Assembly (NCBI RefSeq): GCF_958298935.1
Contig: NC_084943.1
Span: 2,738,001 to 2,802,000, forward strand
Length of the DNA stretch: 64,000 nt
Direction: 5' to 3'
From: Phragmites australis
Taxonomy: Eukaryota; Streptophyta; Magnoliopsida; Poales; Poaceae
The notes below the pieces were generated by a model, which worked only from the letters and a program-made list of their open reading frames with translations, made no database searches and was not told where the DNA came from. Within the stretch, counting starts at the first letter, position 1, and every line of letters begins with the position of its first letter. The position numbers and the translations under genes are program-made. Below are positions 49,024 to 61,588 of the stretch, piece by piece.

Positions 49024-49250
49024 CAGCCACGTCCTCCGACACAAGATAGTCGAGCAGATCAAATGGGAGTTTTCGACTATGAAGCTAATCAAGCATCCTA
49101 ATGTCGTCCAGTTGCATGAGCTTATGGCTAGCAAATCAAAGATACACATGGTTCTCGATTTTGTTGATGGAGGTGTCAATTCTACTACTAGGAGACTAGG
49201 AGAAAATGAGGACAAGGATATGGATCAATATCTCCTGGTTCTGGAGTCGT
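49024..49250 (+). pseudogene. CIPK-like (CBL-interacting) protein kinase fragment
   Basis: The frame reads HVLRHKIVEQIKWEFSTMK, LIKHPNVVQLHELMASKSKI and HMVLDFVDGG. This matches the N-lobe of plant CIPK/SnRK3 kinases between the VAIK lysine segment and the hinge. Six residues expected after DGG (ELFDKI in the family) are missing, and the reading then decays (RRLGENEDKD). The catalytic loop, DFG motif and NAF/FISL regulatory part are absent. It is therefore a truncated gene fragment, possibly captured or retrocopied since no intron interrupts it. CIPKs act in calcium signalling; this piece cannot. Confidence 0.72.
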
Positions 49251-49439
49251 GCTAATTGGTTAGTTCTTACTACACTTTCTTCTCTGTCTGTATCATTTGT
49301 GGATGACCAAAAAAAGTTGCCCTGTAAGAACACCTGCAGTACAATTAAAGGTTGCCTAGAAGACGCTCTCGAGCTGATTGTAGAATCTCACATCAGGCAA
49401 ACCGATGTAGCTAGCAATGTTAGGAAAAAGTAAAGAGCA

Positions 49440-50800
49440 TGGATAATTACTGGAGGAATTTATTAGATACCTATAGTACAGTAATGCTAGTGGTGTTATT
49501 TCAGATTAATTATGAGCCAAAAGTGATCAAAAGAACACATCAAGGGCGTAACACCTGATATTGACCACTCTAGTGAGGGTTACTCATTGCTGTCAATCAT
49601 GTAGATGAAATTTATAGATTGGCTTCCACTGATAATTTGAGGTGAACTATTCGGGGCCTCGAGGTGCATTCTCATGAAGATGGTTAGATGGATGTGGAAG
49701 CAAGGTGGAGGTACCTCTTAAACGAGCTTTCTCCACCGTCATCGGTAAAAAGCAAGTAACTAGGGGTGTGACTAGTATTATGTTTAAATTTCGGGCGTGC
49801 ATACTACAATAGTTTAGCATGCACATCTATATTTAGCAAAAGTTGGTCTGAACACATACATCTATTTTCCATTTTTGGATAATTAATATCCAGTTTAGAG
49901 CTTAAGGATATGGTTAAATTCCATACGTGCATGCTAGCAAGCACGTCCGTATTTAGTAAAAGTTGGTCTGAACACATGCATCCATTTTCTATTTTTGGAT
50001 AATTAATATCCAATGTTTAGAGCTCAATTTTTTTTATCTCACGATCATTGTCTGACAAAAATCAAGCACAATCTTGATGAAAATTCATCTATTCTTTCCT
50101 TTACACTCCTACTATATAAACAAATTTATCAAAATATATAAGCGAAATTGTATGATCTAAAAAGCAAAAATAGAACCGTATGAAGGTAAATCTTACTCAT
50201 GTGTTCCATACAAAGAAGAGGACAACTGTGAACACACGAAAAATAGAATTTCAACAAATATAAATGTATATATTTTCTAAACCGTGTATCTAATCTCTAA
50301 TCCGTTTGTACGGTTGTAGTCCTTACATTTTTATCAACAAAATGAGATCCATCTTGGTTATATTTTGATGTAATTTTTTGGATAGACACAAATTACCTAC
50401 ATCAGAATTGAAAAATTGCTAGACTAATCCAACTAAAATACTTAAGTGGTTTTCTAAAATTGCCTATATAAGAACATTAAAAAAAACATTCACTTATGTA
50501 ACTCAGTTATTCACCCTGTTTCAATGCATGTCCGTTCATACTCTCTTCACAACATCCATATCAGCACTTCATTTTATCAACCATCAGTCGAATAAGCAAG
50601 TTTTTTTGTAAAGTAATGAGCAAGTTTTCGAAAAATCGTAAGAAAATTATAATGCACTCAGAAGCACTTTTTATATAGCATGATTTTTGTGTTCGATGTG
50701 AACAAAAAAGGGGAAATGGGTTCATCTGTTCAAAGTGAGTGGTCACAGTAGCGGTGGAGCTTGCACGGAAGGGGCACAAAAGGCTCAAAAGCACGGTGGT
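49440..50800. other. AT-rich spacer with a 120-bp tandem duplication
   Basis: No gene recognised. ATTTAGxAAAAGTTGGTCTG occurs near 49832 and again near 49952; the surrounding 120 bases, including TTTTTGGATAATTAATATCC, are repeated in tandem (about 49805-50035). The rest is AT-rich DNA with no clear element ends. Confidence 0.6.
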
Positions 50801-50993
50801 GGCGGCAGCCGAGCCGGCTCGAAATTGAGCCGGATCAGTTTCTTTTTTTAGCTCCTGGAACCACCTTCATTGCCAGTTGTACAACCGGAAATGAAAGGGG
50901 TGTAACTTTCACTGCCCCTTACGTACTGTCAGTTCCAAAACAGGCAGTGAAAACCAGTTTGGAACCGGCAGTTCAGGGGTGTTGTAGTAGTGC
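50800..50993. mobile_element. Orphan CACTA-type terminus
   Basis: The segment ends GTTGTAGTAGTG at 50993, that is CACTACTACAAC in reverse complement, a typical CACTA terminus. It is preceded by GGAACCGGCAGTTC, AACCAGTTTGGAACC and similar subterminal motifs in both orientations. The opposite end was not identified, so this is a fragment or the edge of an element whose other end has decayed. Confidence 0.55.
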
Positions 50994-51189
50994 CCGCTAT
51001 TGCTGGACACTTCCACCAACCGTGGCCGGTGGTGAAATCTCCACCTCGCCTCGCCGCGCCACCCACCTCCCTCCATTGCAGCTACCTCCACCCCACCCTC
51101 CAGTAACCACTTCGAGTGCTCACCCCTGTCACCGACCCCTCCCACCAGCGTTCCTCCGCCACCGCAACTGGGGACACCTCTGTCGAGTC

Positions 51190-52599
51190 AGTCGCTGTCT
51201 GCAGCCATGCCTCCAGAGCCCGCTGGCCAGATGAGCCTTCCCGGAATCCCTAACCCTTATCCTAATCCCCATCCAAACCCAAACCCTAATCCTCAACTTC
51301 TTCTCCGGCTCCGACCGATAGCCTCTCCGACAGCATCATGACAAGGTCATGTGTTGCTACCCGTTCCCGACGCACGTGCCTCAGATAGTAATCCTGCAGT
51401 TAACCCTTTTTCTTTCACTAGCTAGATAAAAACTTCCTTACAAAAAGCTAGATCAAAAACAAATAAGAATCCTTAAAAAGGAACCGTTAGAAACTTTGGT
51501 CTCCAACAGCAGTGGGAAAGGAGCTTAGCACATTTGTTTGACTGACGAGCATACTTAGCATAAAACAAATTGTCACCAAAGATTGCTCGAGAAGACTGAG
51601 GGTGAAGGTAGGTGTGTCAAAGATGTGCACGACGGATGATCCTCCCTCCGGATAACAATGAGCTGTATGTCTAGTTGGATGATAAGGATGGTTGTGGTGG
51701 AGATGTCAAGCCAATATGGTCCAGAGCGTGCGTGAGGCCTCCACACGCACTCCCTAAGAAGACCTCCGAAACATGGCTGTCAGGCACGCAGCCACATGTG
51801 ACTTTGCTTGGATCTTCATTGCGTGCTGTCACAACCACATACTATCTTGCAATCTTATCTCCTTCTCCATATGTAATGAATGGAAGAGAGGATGTGGGTC
51901 ATGATCAGGCGTGTGGTTGCCACACGACTATGGAGGCAAAGAGCGACTGAAATATGCAAGGTTGGCTACTGACTTGATTGCATGTTGCATTATCCTTTTT
52001 TATATCATGTAATCAGCAAACACAATTGTCACAGTGTCAATGTTTCGTGGATAAAATCACACAACTAGTTTTGAACTGCAAAACAATCAATTATATTATC
52101 CCGTGAAAATTTTACGTGCCCATTGCTACGAACATGTATTTAATTAATCGGTGATACAGAAATAGATGCATCTGAGCCGTAGCTCGGATGGCAATGACAG
52201 GGGCGCAAGGAGTGCTCGTCCAAGCCAGCCGCGGTTCGAGTGCTGACGCTCGCGCGGTAAGCACGGGATTTTTCCCAATTTTCGGCGGGCTCGCACGGAG
52301 CGGTTTGTTCGACCCTACCTCTAATGAAAGCCGTGAAAATGGGTCCCACTGTTAAAAAAAATATAGAAATAGACGTCGATGTGTTGTTGATAAATTTGGG
52401 TTATAAAAGATCTTGACACTAATCATCATATTCATATGGTGTGGCTAAGTTGTGCACGAGCCTATTATTCAAGCTTATTCAAATGCTAATTGATTAACTA
52501 GAATTCAAATCTTGCAAATTGAATAAAAGACAACCAAAAGCACAATCACGAGATCTTGCCCTGCATTTTCTTTGACAGCCCTCTGCCGCCCCATCACCT
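51190..52599. repeat. 1.4-kb tandem duplication, left unit (contains a SINE)
   Basis: The unit runs from about 51190 (CTTCCCGGAATCCCTAACCC) through a TTTCACTAGCTAGATAAAAAC segment near 51412, and TGTCAAGCCAATAYGGTC near 51702, to AAAGACAACCAAAAGCACAA near 52528. The same order occurs from about 52630 to 54150. The copies are similar but clearly diverged. The frame 51675-51950 is shared with the right unit (53089-53298) only in part, so a gene is not supported. Confidence 0.82.
52169..52364 (+). mobile_element. tRNA-derived SINE (196 bp) with 11-bp target duplication
   Basis: Box A-like TAGCTCGGATGG at 52180-52191 and box B-like GGTTCGAG at 52233-52240 have the spacing of an internal RNA polymerase III promoter. 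The body ends in an A-rich tail (GTTAAAAAAAATAT). AGAAATAGATG (52158-52168) and AGAAATAGACG (52365-52375) flank it, a target duplication with one mismatch. The paralogous site in the right unit of the tandem duplication (near 53548) lacks the insert. It would be moved by LINE machinery. Confidence 0.85.
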
Positions 52600-54150
52600 C
52601 CACCAAGCCAGCTGCCGCATGCAACCATCCCTCTAGAGACCGCCGGCCAGAGGAGCCCTCCCGGAATCCCTAGCCCTAATCCTCATCTTCTTCTCCGGCT
52701 CCGACCGACGGCTGCTCCGACAGCGTCGTGACAAGGTCGTGCGTTGCTACCCGTTCCTAACGCACGCACGTCAGATAGGAATCCCACAGTTAACTCTTTT
52801 GCTTTCACTAGCTAGATAAAAACTTCCTTAAAAAAGCTAGATAAAAAGCAAATACGAATCCTTAAAAAAGAACAATTTGAAACTTTGGTCTCTAACAACA
52901 GTGGGAAAGGATCTTAGCACATTTGTTTGACTGACGAGCATATTCAGAATGAAATAAATTGTCACCAGAGATTGCTCGAGAAGACTGAGGATTAAGGTAG
53001 ACGTGTCAAAGATGAGCAGGACGGACGATCCTCCCTCCGGATTACGATGTGCACCTCAGGTCTGCACGAGGACGAGCTGTATGTCTAGGTGAATTATAAG
53101 AACGGTTGTGGCGGAGATGTCAAGCCAATACGGTCAAGAGCATGCGTGAGGCCTCCACACGCACTCCCTAAGAAGACCTCCAAAACTTGGCTATCAGGCA
53201 CGCAGCCGCATGTGACTTTGCTTGGGTCTTCATTGCGTGCTGTCACAACCATATGTACTCCTACTATCTTGCAATCTTATCTCCTTCTCCATATGTAACG
53301 AATGGAAGAGAGGTAGGTCGTGGTCAGGCGTGTGGTTGCCACACGACGATGGAGGCAAAGAGGGTAGTGAAATATGCAAGATTGGCTACAAACTAGATGG
53401 CATGTTGCATTATCCATTTTTTTTTTTATCATGTAATCAGGGGACACGATTGTCAGCATGTCAGTGTACCATCGCACTAGGTTCAAACTGTAAAACAATG
53501 GACTATATTATCCGTAAAATTTTTGTAACTTAACCAGTGATTAAAAAATAGACATCGAGGTGTTGCTGATAAATTTGGGTTATAAATGACCTTAATACTA
53601 ATCATCATATTCATATGTTGTGGCCAAGTTGTACATGACCCTATTCAAGGATAGTTAGTTGTACATGAGCCTATTCAAAATGTTAAGGGTGTGATTGATT
53701 GTCCATATGTATTATTACTCGTATGAACCGTATATTCAGGCTAAGGGGAAGCAAACTGAGTAGAGTCATGTTTGTTGAAAAAAATAGTATTTTGTTGGTT
53801 GTATCTGTCTGTACAGATTGGGCTGAGTTTATATTTGGTTGACTAAATCTGAGGTCGTATGAACGGATGCAAGAATTGAGATTCTGATTGGTTGCTCGCT
53901 TACCTCCTGAGTCAAATTGTGGGCGTACATTTGCATCCACCGAACTAGGCTAAGACAGTCTACGTAGACAACTAAACACGCTCCTCTGAGATTATACGTA
54001 TCCGCTGAGCCAGATCCATTCATGAGGGCAATTAATCACCCCCTAATTGATTAGTTGGAATTCAAATTTGGAAAATGAATAAAAGACAACCAAAAGCACA
54101 ATAACCAGATCGGCAGATCTTGCCCTGCGTTTTTCTTTGACAATTTAATT
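52600..54150. repeat. 1.4-kb tandem duplication, right unit (contains a Tourist-like MITE)
   Basis: It follows the left unit in the same order and orientation, with a longer 3' part due to the MITE at 53687-54043 and a small local duplication near 53640-53680 (TATTCAA... TTGTACATGA). It has no SINE. The end of the unit (ATCTTGCCCTGCGTTTTTC, about 54117) lies only 0.25 kb before the ferritin promoter. Confidence 0.82.
53687..54043. mobile_element. Tourist-like (PIF/Harbinger) MITE, 357 bp
   Basis: The ends GGGTGTGATTGATTG and, in reverse complement, GGGGGTGATTAATTG match at 13 of 15 positions. TAA flanks both sides (53684-53686 and 54044-54046), the trinucleotide target of PIF/Harbinger MITEs. 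The left unit of the tandem duplication is uninterrupted at this point, which confirms insertion after the duplication. Non-coding. Confidence 0.82.
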
Positions 54151-54390
54151 TTTTGCCAAGAAGAAAGATGGCTATTTCCCTGATTGACGGATTTAATCTA
54201 GATTCAAAGAAAACGATTTCTCTAACATAACTACACTAAATAACATCATCACTGACACATAAAACTCGTTTAAAATTAAACCACGTATCAACAGCCACGT
54301 CACCTGCTTTACTCACGGATCTCCTTCCGGATGGAAGGGAGGGAACCACACACGCGACATAAAATATCCCCCGTCCGTGCGCTCACCCGC

Positions 54391-54404
54391 CACGAGCCCT
54401 CCAC
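54391..54404 (+). promoter_or_regulatory. Iron-dependent regulatory sequence (IDRS)-like element
   Basis: CACGAGCCCTCCAC lies 148 bases before the ferritin start codon. It fits the 14-base IDRS form CACGAGSCCNCCAC that I recall from the maize and Arabidopsis Fer1 promoters, where it mediates repression under low iron. A TATA-like TATATCTA follows at 54470-54477. Function here is inferred from family knowledge. Confidence 0.7.
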
Positions 54405-54551
54405 ACGCACCCCGCCTTCCTCGCGATCTGGACCGCCCACGTGGCTCCAATCCGTGCGGCCCACGCGCGTATATCTATCCCTTTCGTCTTCCTCCACCCA
54501 GCCCCAGAAAACACGCGGAGCGCCCCCCCCACACATCTTCGACGGTTCGAG

Positions 54552-56742
<2,191 letters not shown>

Positions 56743-57024
56743 AGGAAGGATAGACCGTGGAGTAGGGGGACGCTGTTCAAGGAAAGATGTGCGAAGAGAT
56801 TAAATTGAGGAGCAGCGGGCGGGCATCAATCAAGCACTGGGTGTTTATTTTCAGAGGGTTTCTCAATCAGTTTAGGGTAGTAGTCAGTACGGTGTTTCAT
56901 AGATCACGCGATGTCCTCCTATTAAGATAGAAAAGCAGCAGAACATCTGATGTTATTGCTACTGTATGGTGTGCTTGCATGTTGTTGGAGACGTTGCTAC
57001 CCCTTTTGGGATGGGATTATTCGA

Positions 57025-57030
57025 AATAAA
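57025..57030 (+). terminator. Ferritin polyadenylation signal candidate
   Basis: AATAAA lies 283 bases after the stop codon, within range for a plant 3' UTR. No other canonical hexamer occurs closer. Confidence 0.5.
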
Positions 57031-57322
57031 ACAAGGGGCGATATATTCTGGTTTAGATGCTAACCGAACTCAGCTGATTTTCCGCCTTGTGTATGTCATC
57101 TTGTTGCGAGCACCAAGAGATGATCATTTTCATTGCTTGTGCTAAGGTCCAGGGGTGGATTTGCCACTGGGCAATTGAGGCCATGGCATAGGTCGTGGTT
57201 TAGCTGTAGTGGCACAGCTACTATTTAGGCCATAGTTTAAGTTGTGGTCTAGCTGTACTTCTGAAGAAGTTCACCGAGTGGCCCTAGCTGTTGGGTCAGC
57301 TCATCTTCACCCTTAGAATTTC

Positions 57323-58441
57323 GAGCTTTTTATTTTTATATTTTCTAACTTAAAATATTAAATAAATAGATGCTAGTGGAAAGATTTGCAAAATAGAAAC
57401 CTATCACTCTCTCATAGGACAGTTAATCTCTTACTGAATTCTGAGTACTGAATTCTGAGAGAACGACAAACAGTCTAACTCTAGCAGCTGTCAGCGCGGC
57501 CATCACTGTTCATGACTCCTATTTCCTCTCTTATATGCTCTATTCAAAGCAGTAGTTTTTTGTTGCTCTAAAAATCCTAGAATTTTTTGTACATGTTTCA
57601 TAATTCATGCGCAACCTATTTTAATTAGATTCATCCAAAAAGCTTATGTAAAATTTAAATTAAAATTCTTAAAAAAAACTACTTTTATAATTTCTAATAA
57701 TTGTTAGGGTCTCAAATAAATTTTCTAAAATCTGAAAACATTCACTAATATTCTTCTTATATGATTGACTAATTTTAAAAATTATTTTCAGCCCTAAGTT
57801 ATATGGTGAAAAAGTGAGTTTCTTTGTTATACTCTATTTCTATGTATTTTATTATTTCATGTGATATTTTTCTTTTAATTCAATTTGAATTCAAATAAAA
57901 TTAAAATATATACAAAATTTAGCCATTGGAAATATATTCATTGTAAATATTATTTATGTATAGGATGGAAATATTTTTTATTATAGGATTGAAATAATTT
58001 TACAAAATTTCATGTGATATTTTTTCACCATATAACCTATAGCTGAAAATAATTTTAGAAATTAGTTTATCATATAAGAAGAATATTAGTAAATTTTTTT
58101 AGATTTTTAAAATTTTATTTGAGACACTAGCAATTGTTAGAAGTTATAAAAGTAGTATATTTTGAAGGATTTTAGTTTAAATTCTACGTAGGCTTTTTGG
58201 ATGAATCCAATTAAAATAGGTTGCAAATAAATTATAAAATACGTACAAAAGTTCAATGATTTTAGAACAACAGAAGACTACTGTTTTAAACAGAGAAGAT
58301 GCTAGAGTAATTTTGACGAGTACTGTTCATCTAAGTAGATGACCGTCAATAGACATCTTTTAAAGGCGGTAAGAGCCCATAAACGTTTTTTACAAGAATC
58401 TATTTATTTAATATTCTAAGTTAGAAAATGTAAAAGAACTC
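57323..58441. mobile_element. Foldback MULE (non-autonomous Mutator-like element) with 9-bp target duplication
   Basis: TAGAATTTC flanks both ends (57314-57322 and 58442-58450), the 9-bp duplication made by Mutator-like transposases. The ends are GAGCTTTTTATTTT and, reversed, GAGTTCTTTTACATTTTC, merging into a shared TTCTAACTTARAATATTAAATAAATAGA block. Inverted similarity continues, with divergent stretches, to GGTTATATGGTGAAAAA-like sequence around 57815 and 58025, so the arms are about 420-490 bases. The 0.2-kb loop is AT rich. No transposase is present. Confidence 0.88.
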
Positions 58442-58450
58442 TAGAATTTC

Positions 58451-61400
58451 TGGTTCGTGGCCTGCAGGTTGTGCGGGGCGCGTGGCTACGGGCTGAGGCC
58501 GGAGTGTGTTGTAATTTTGTTCAAACTAGTTACGTACCCGTGCGCTGCAACGGGAGTCGAATATTATCATACTACAATATTTATTATCATTGGCTTAACG
58601 AGCCCCATGACATTTAGAAATTTAGATGTAGAACTTCTATAAACAATTATGATTGAGTCAACCTTAGATAGAAATCAATGAATAACATTAATTGAAAATG
58701 TAGATGTATATTTTCATATACACTGGGCGAGAAGGGTTTCTATATTGATATACAAAAGATCAAAGAAAATTCTAAGTAAGCTCGAATCGAATAATGAATA
58801 CATACTCAGTCAAGTAAGAAAGATGGAGGCTTCAAAAGATCCATATGCTGAGGTGTCTTCAGGTCCTTCACTCTGGACAACCGGGGAAGCTTGCGAGAAG
58901 GCAATACTATTTACCTATATGTAACCATCATCTAAACTGTAAATCATCATGCCTACATGTGATATGCGATGAAACAATATCCCCGTGTATACTTGACAAA
59001 TGCTACATCTCGGATCCATTTATGTTGAAAAATGTATGGGGTGGAATGCAAGTATTTGACCATCCTAAGGCTTCGAATGATCTCATCCTCATGCAACCCT
59101 GTACTTACATATCCAATTCGGTACTCAAGATCAAGCAGTTCCTGTCCAATGAAATAGTAAGTGATGATAACCTTGCAAACTTTCTATTTTTAGGGTACAT
59201 GATATGCAGCTGGGGTACCTCATATGTCATGTTATCGACATCAAGGTGCCAATCCTGATACTGATCATACATACCCATCCTTCCCAATAATACCCTTGTT
59301 CGAAACATCATCATATGCACATCGTAAATAAGAAGTTTTGAAAACTGAAAGGAGAAATAATGAGTTCATACTCTTTGGAGAAAGCACATCCTTACTAAAT
59401 ACATCAACAAAGTACATCGGGATCTCCCTTAAAAAGACTCCGGGATCTAAATCGCACACAGATGCCTGAGAATGATGAACTTGGAGTCATCAATGGCCAG
59501 GTGTCAATCTCTAGTATAGAACAAGTATATAGTGCTAAGGAAACAGTACCATTAACCCATTTCCCTGAAGAACTGAGAACTTTAATCGGTAACTTCAACA
59601 CTCCAAATCTACCACCAAATGGCGCATTTCACTAACAAGCATGTCAGTTCACACTACTTAATACCTTTGTTTTAGAGCTACTTAATACCTACTATAGAAC
59701 CAACTTGAACAGAAAACCAAAATTTAAATCGCTGCTCAGGCATATTCTTCATTGCCCCTGGTTTGTTCTAAAAAGCACGGTAAGACCATCATTTCGGCAA
59801 CGTTGTAGTTAACTGAAAGAATCAGCAACATGGTTGTTCAGTTCAGCACAATGATTCAGCACTTATGCATGTACGCAGAAAAGGAAGGGAACTCTTCATC
59901 TACACTCAAATGCCCTCTTGACCACCTAACTTATCTATTCCTGAGCCATGTTCCACTATCACCTGCTCTCATGTGCCCTCCTCATATCTGTTGCAGTGTC
60001 CTGAATAAACAAGAGTACATTTTTTCGAAGGGATTAAACTTGAGTGCATGACTACCAAGTAGACAACATGTGTACCACACACTCCCCAAGCTGCAACCTC
60101 TTAGATATTGAATGTCTAACCGAAAGACACAATTTCAAAAGGATGATATTCATGTGACATGCTCAACTAACAAATGAGCCAAATTGACACACACCGTTAG
60201 TTACCTAAGAAAATATTCCCTGTCGAGGGGGCCTTATGCATGGCCAACCTTTCTAAGAGCAACGCTCTAACTACAATATCACATTGTAAATTCGTAATTT
60301 TTATAGCTTCACTGGTAAAAAGGTCCATACGCAAGTACATGACACAATGGGCAGAACTGAACAGATGCTGCATAATTGCACTGTACCTCTTCCTGAAGCC
60401 ATGTGTGAGAGCGCCGACGCCCATTCACATGTCGGTTGCGGCCAAAAGGTATATGGTCGGCATCAATGAACGACATTTCATGGTGTGTGGGTGAATTCAT
60501 GGGAGATGAGGACATGTGCTCCGCATGGTGACCCGCCTAGCCGGAGCTGCGCCAGGCCTTTGTCACCGAGCAATCAGTGGTCAATTCAGCAGCACAAGAT
60601 AGAAATTTACTTGCATTTCTGAAGAAAACTACTCCAAATGCTTGATTTACAGTGACACAACAATGATTTGGGAACATATGAAATGTATCAAACATGACTA
60701 AATTTGACCACGCTAAGCCTCTAAATCCAGCAAAATATGGACACTAAATCCAAGGGAAACAAGAAGCAACGGGTACCTCTCTGTTCGACCTCTCTGCCTG
60801 GGCGCAGCAGCGCGTACCCACCATCAGCTGGTGTGGCCCCACCATGCAGTCCACCGACGAAACACCGGCCGGAGTAGAAGAAGGTAGCACGAAAGGCACC
60901 AGCTCGTCGGTGACGACTACACTGGGCACCAACGCAGCCAAAGCTACCTCGACGGCCACGATGATGCTGCTGGCCAGAGCTAAACTCGGCAAACCCCTGC
61001 AAAATAAATTGGACCGGAGCTAGATCGACGGCCATGGCCACTTGGCCTACCGGAGCTAAACTCAGCGAGCATCGATAAAAGAAATAGGAGAAAGAGCGGA
61101 GGGGATCACAGATGCACGTCGACACCACTTACAAGCGAAGGCGATGGAACTGTGCGCCTTTGACGGCAAAAGAGGCGATGACGGTGGGCGACAGTGGTGG
61201 AAACGACGGTGGTGACGCGGATGCGAAATCCCGACGACGGACTCGTCGAGGTTGAGATGCCCGGGGCGGCAACCGCCATGGTCGCCGGAATCCGAGACCA
61301 CGAGGCAACCCTTGCTCGCGGCGGCGGCGGCGGCGTTGCTTGCTTGGCCACCCTGCCCTCATCGACCTGCACACACTCGCCATCAACCCTGGCACGGGCG

Positions 61401-61588
61401 AGGCTGTGCATGAAGGAGTGTGTCAAGCTCAGCCTCCACGACATCCTGCACGACCACCCGATGAAGGACAACACAGCTGATGACGATCTGTGACCGACCC
61501 TCCCAAATCGAACTCCTTTCTTCGGATCCATCTCATCCATGCCCGGATCGAGTTCCAGTCTGTAGGATCGAGCTCTCCCAGGTGCTAG
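58451..61588. other. Region without confirmed gene; possible exon and GC-rich segments
   Basis: 58450-60700 is moderately AT rich. A + frame at about 59470-59634 (GVINGQVSISSIEQVYSAKE ...), preceded by CACACAG, looks protein-like and could be an exon, but I do not recognise it. Minus frames at 59105-59601 overlap it. From 60720 to 61590 GC-rich DNA gives long chance frames on both strands (for example minus 61106-61720). No domain, transposon end or RNA gene could be supported. Confidence 0.3.

Noticed and set aside
48376..49042. 205-codon minus-strand frame
   Set aside because: GC-rich low-complexity composition; it runs antisense to the CIPK fragment and shows no family similarity.
51675..51950. 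Possible gene shared by both units of the 1.4-kb duplication
   Set aside because: The reading frame is not kept at its 3' end in the right unit (53089-53298), and it lacks a domain.
52180..52243. A functional tRNA gene
   Set aside because: A and B boxes are present but no cloverleaf with a proper anticodon and acceptor stem can be formed; tail and target duplication show a SINE.
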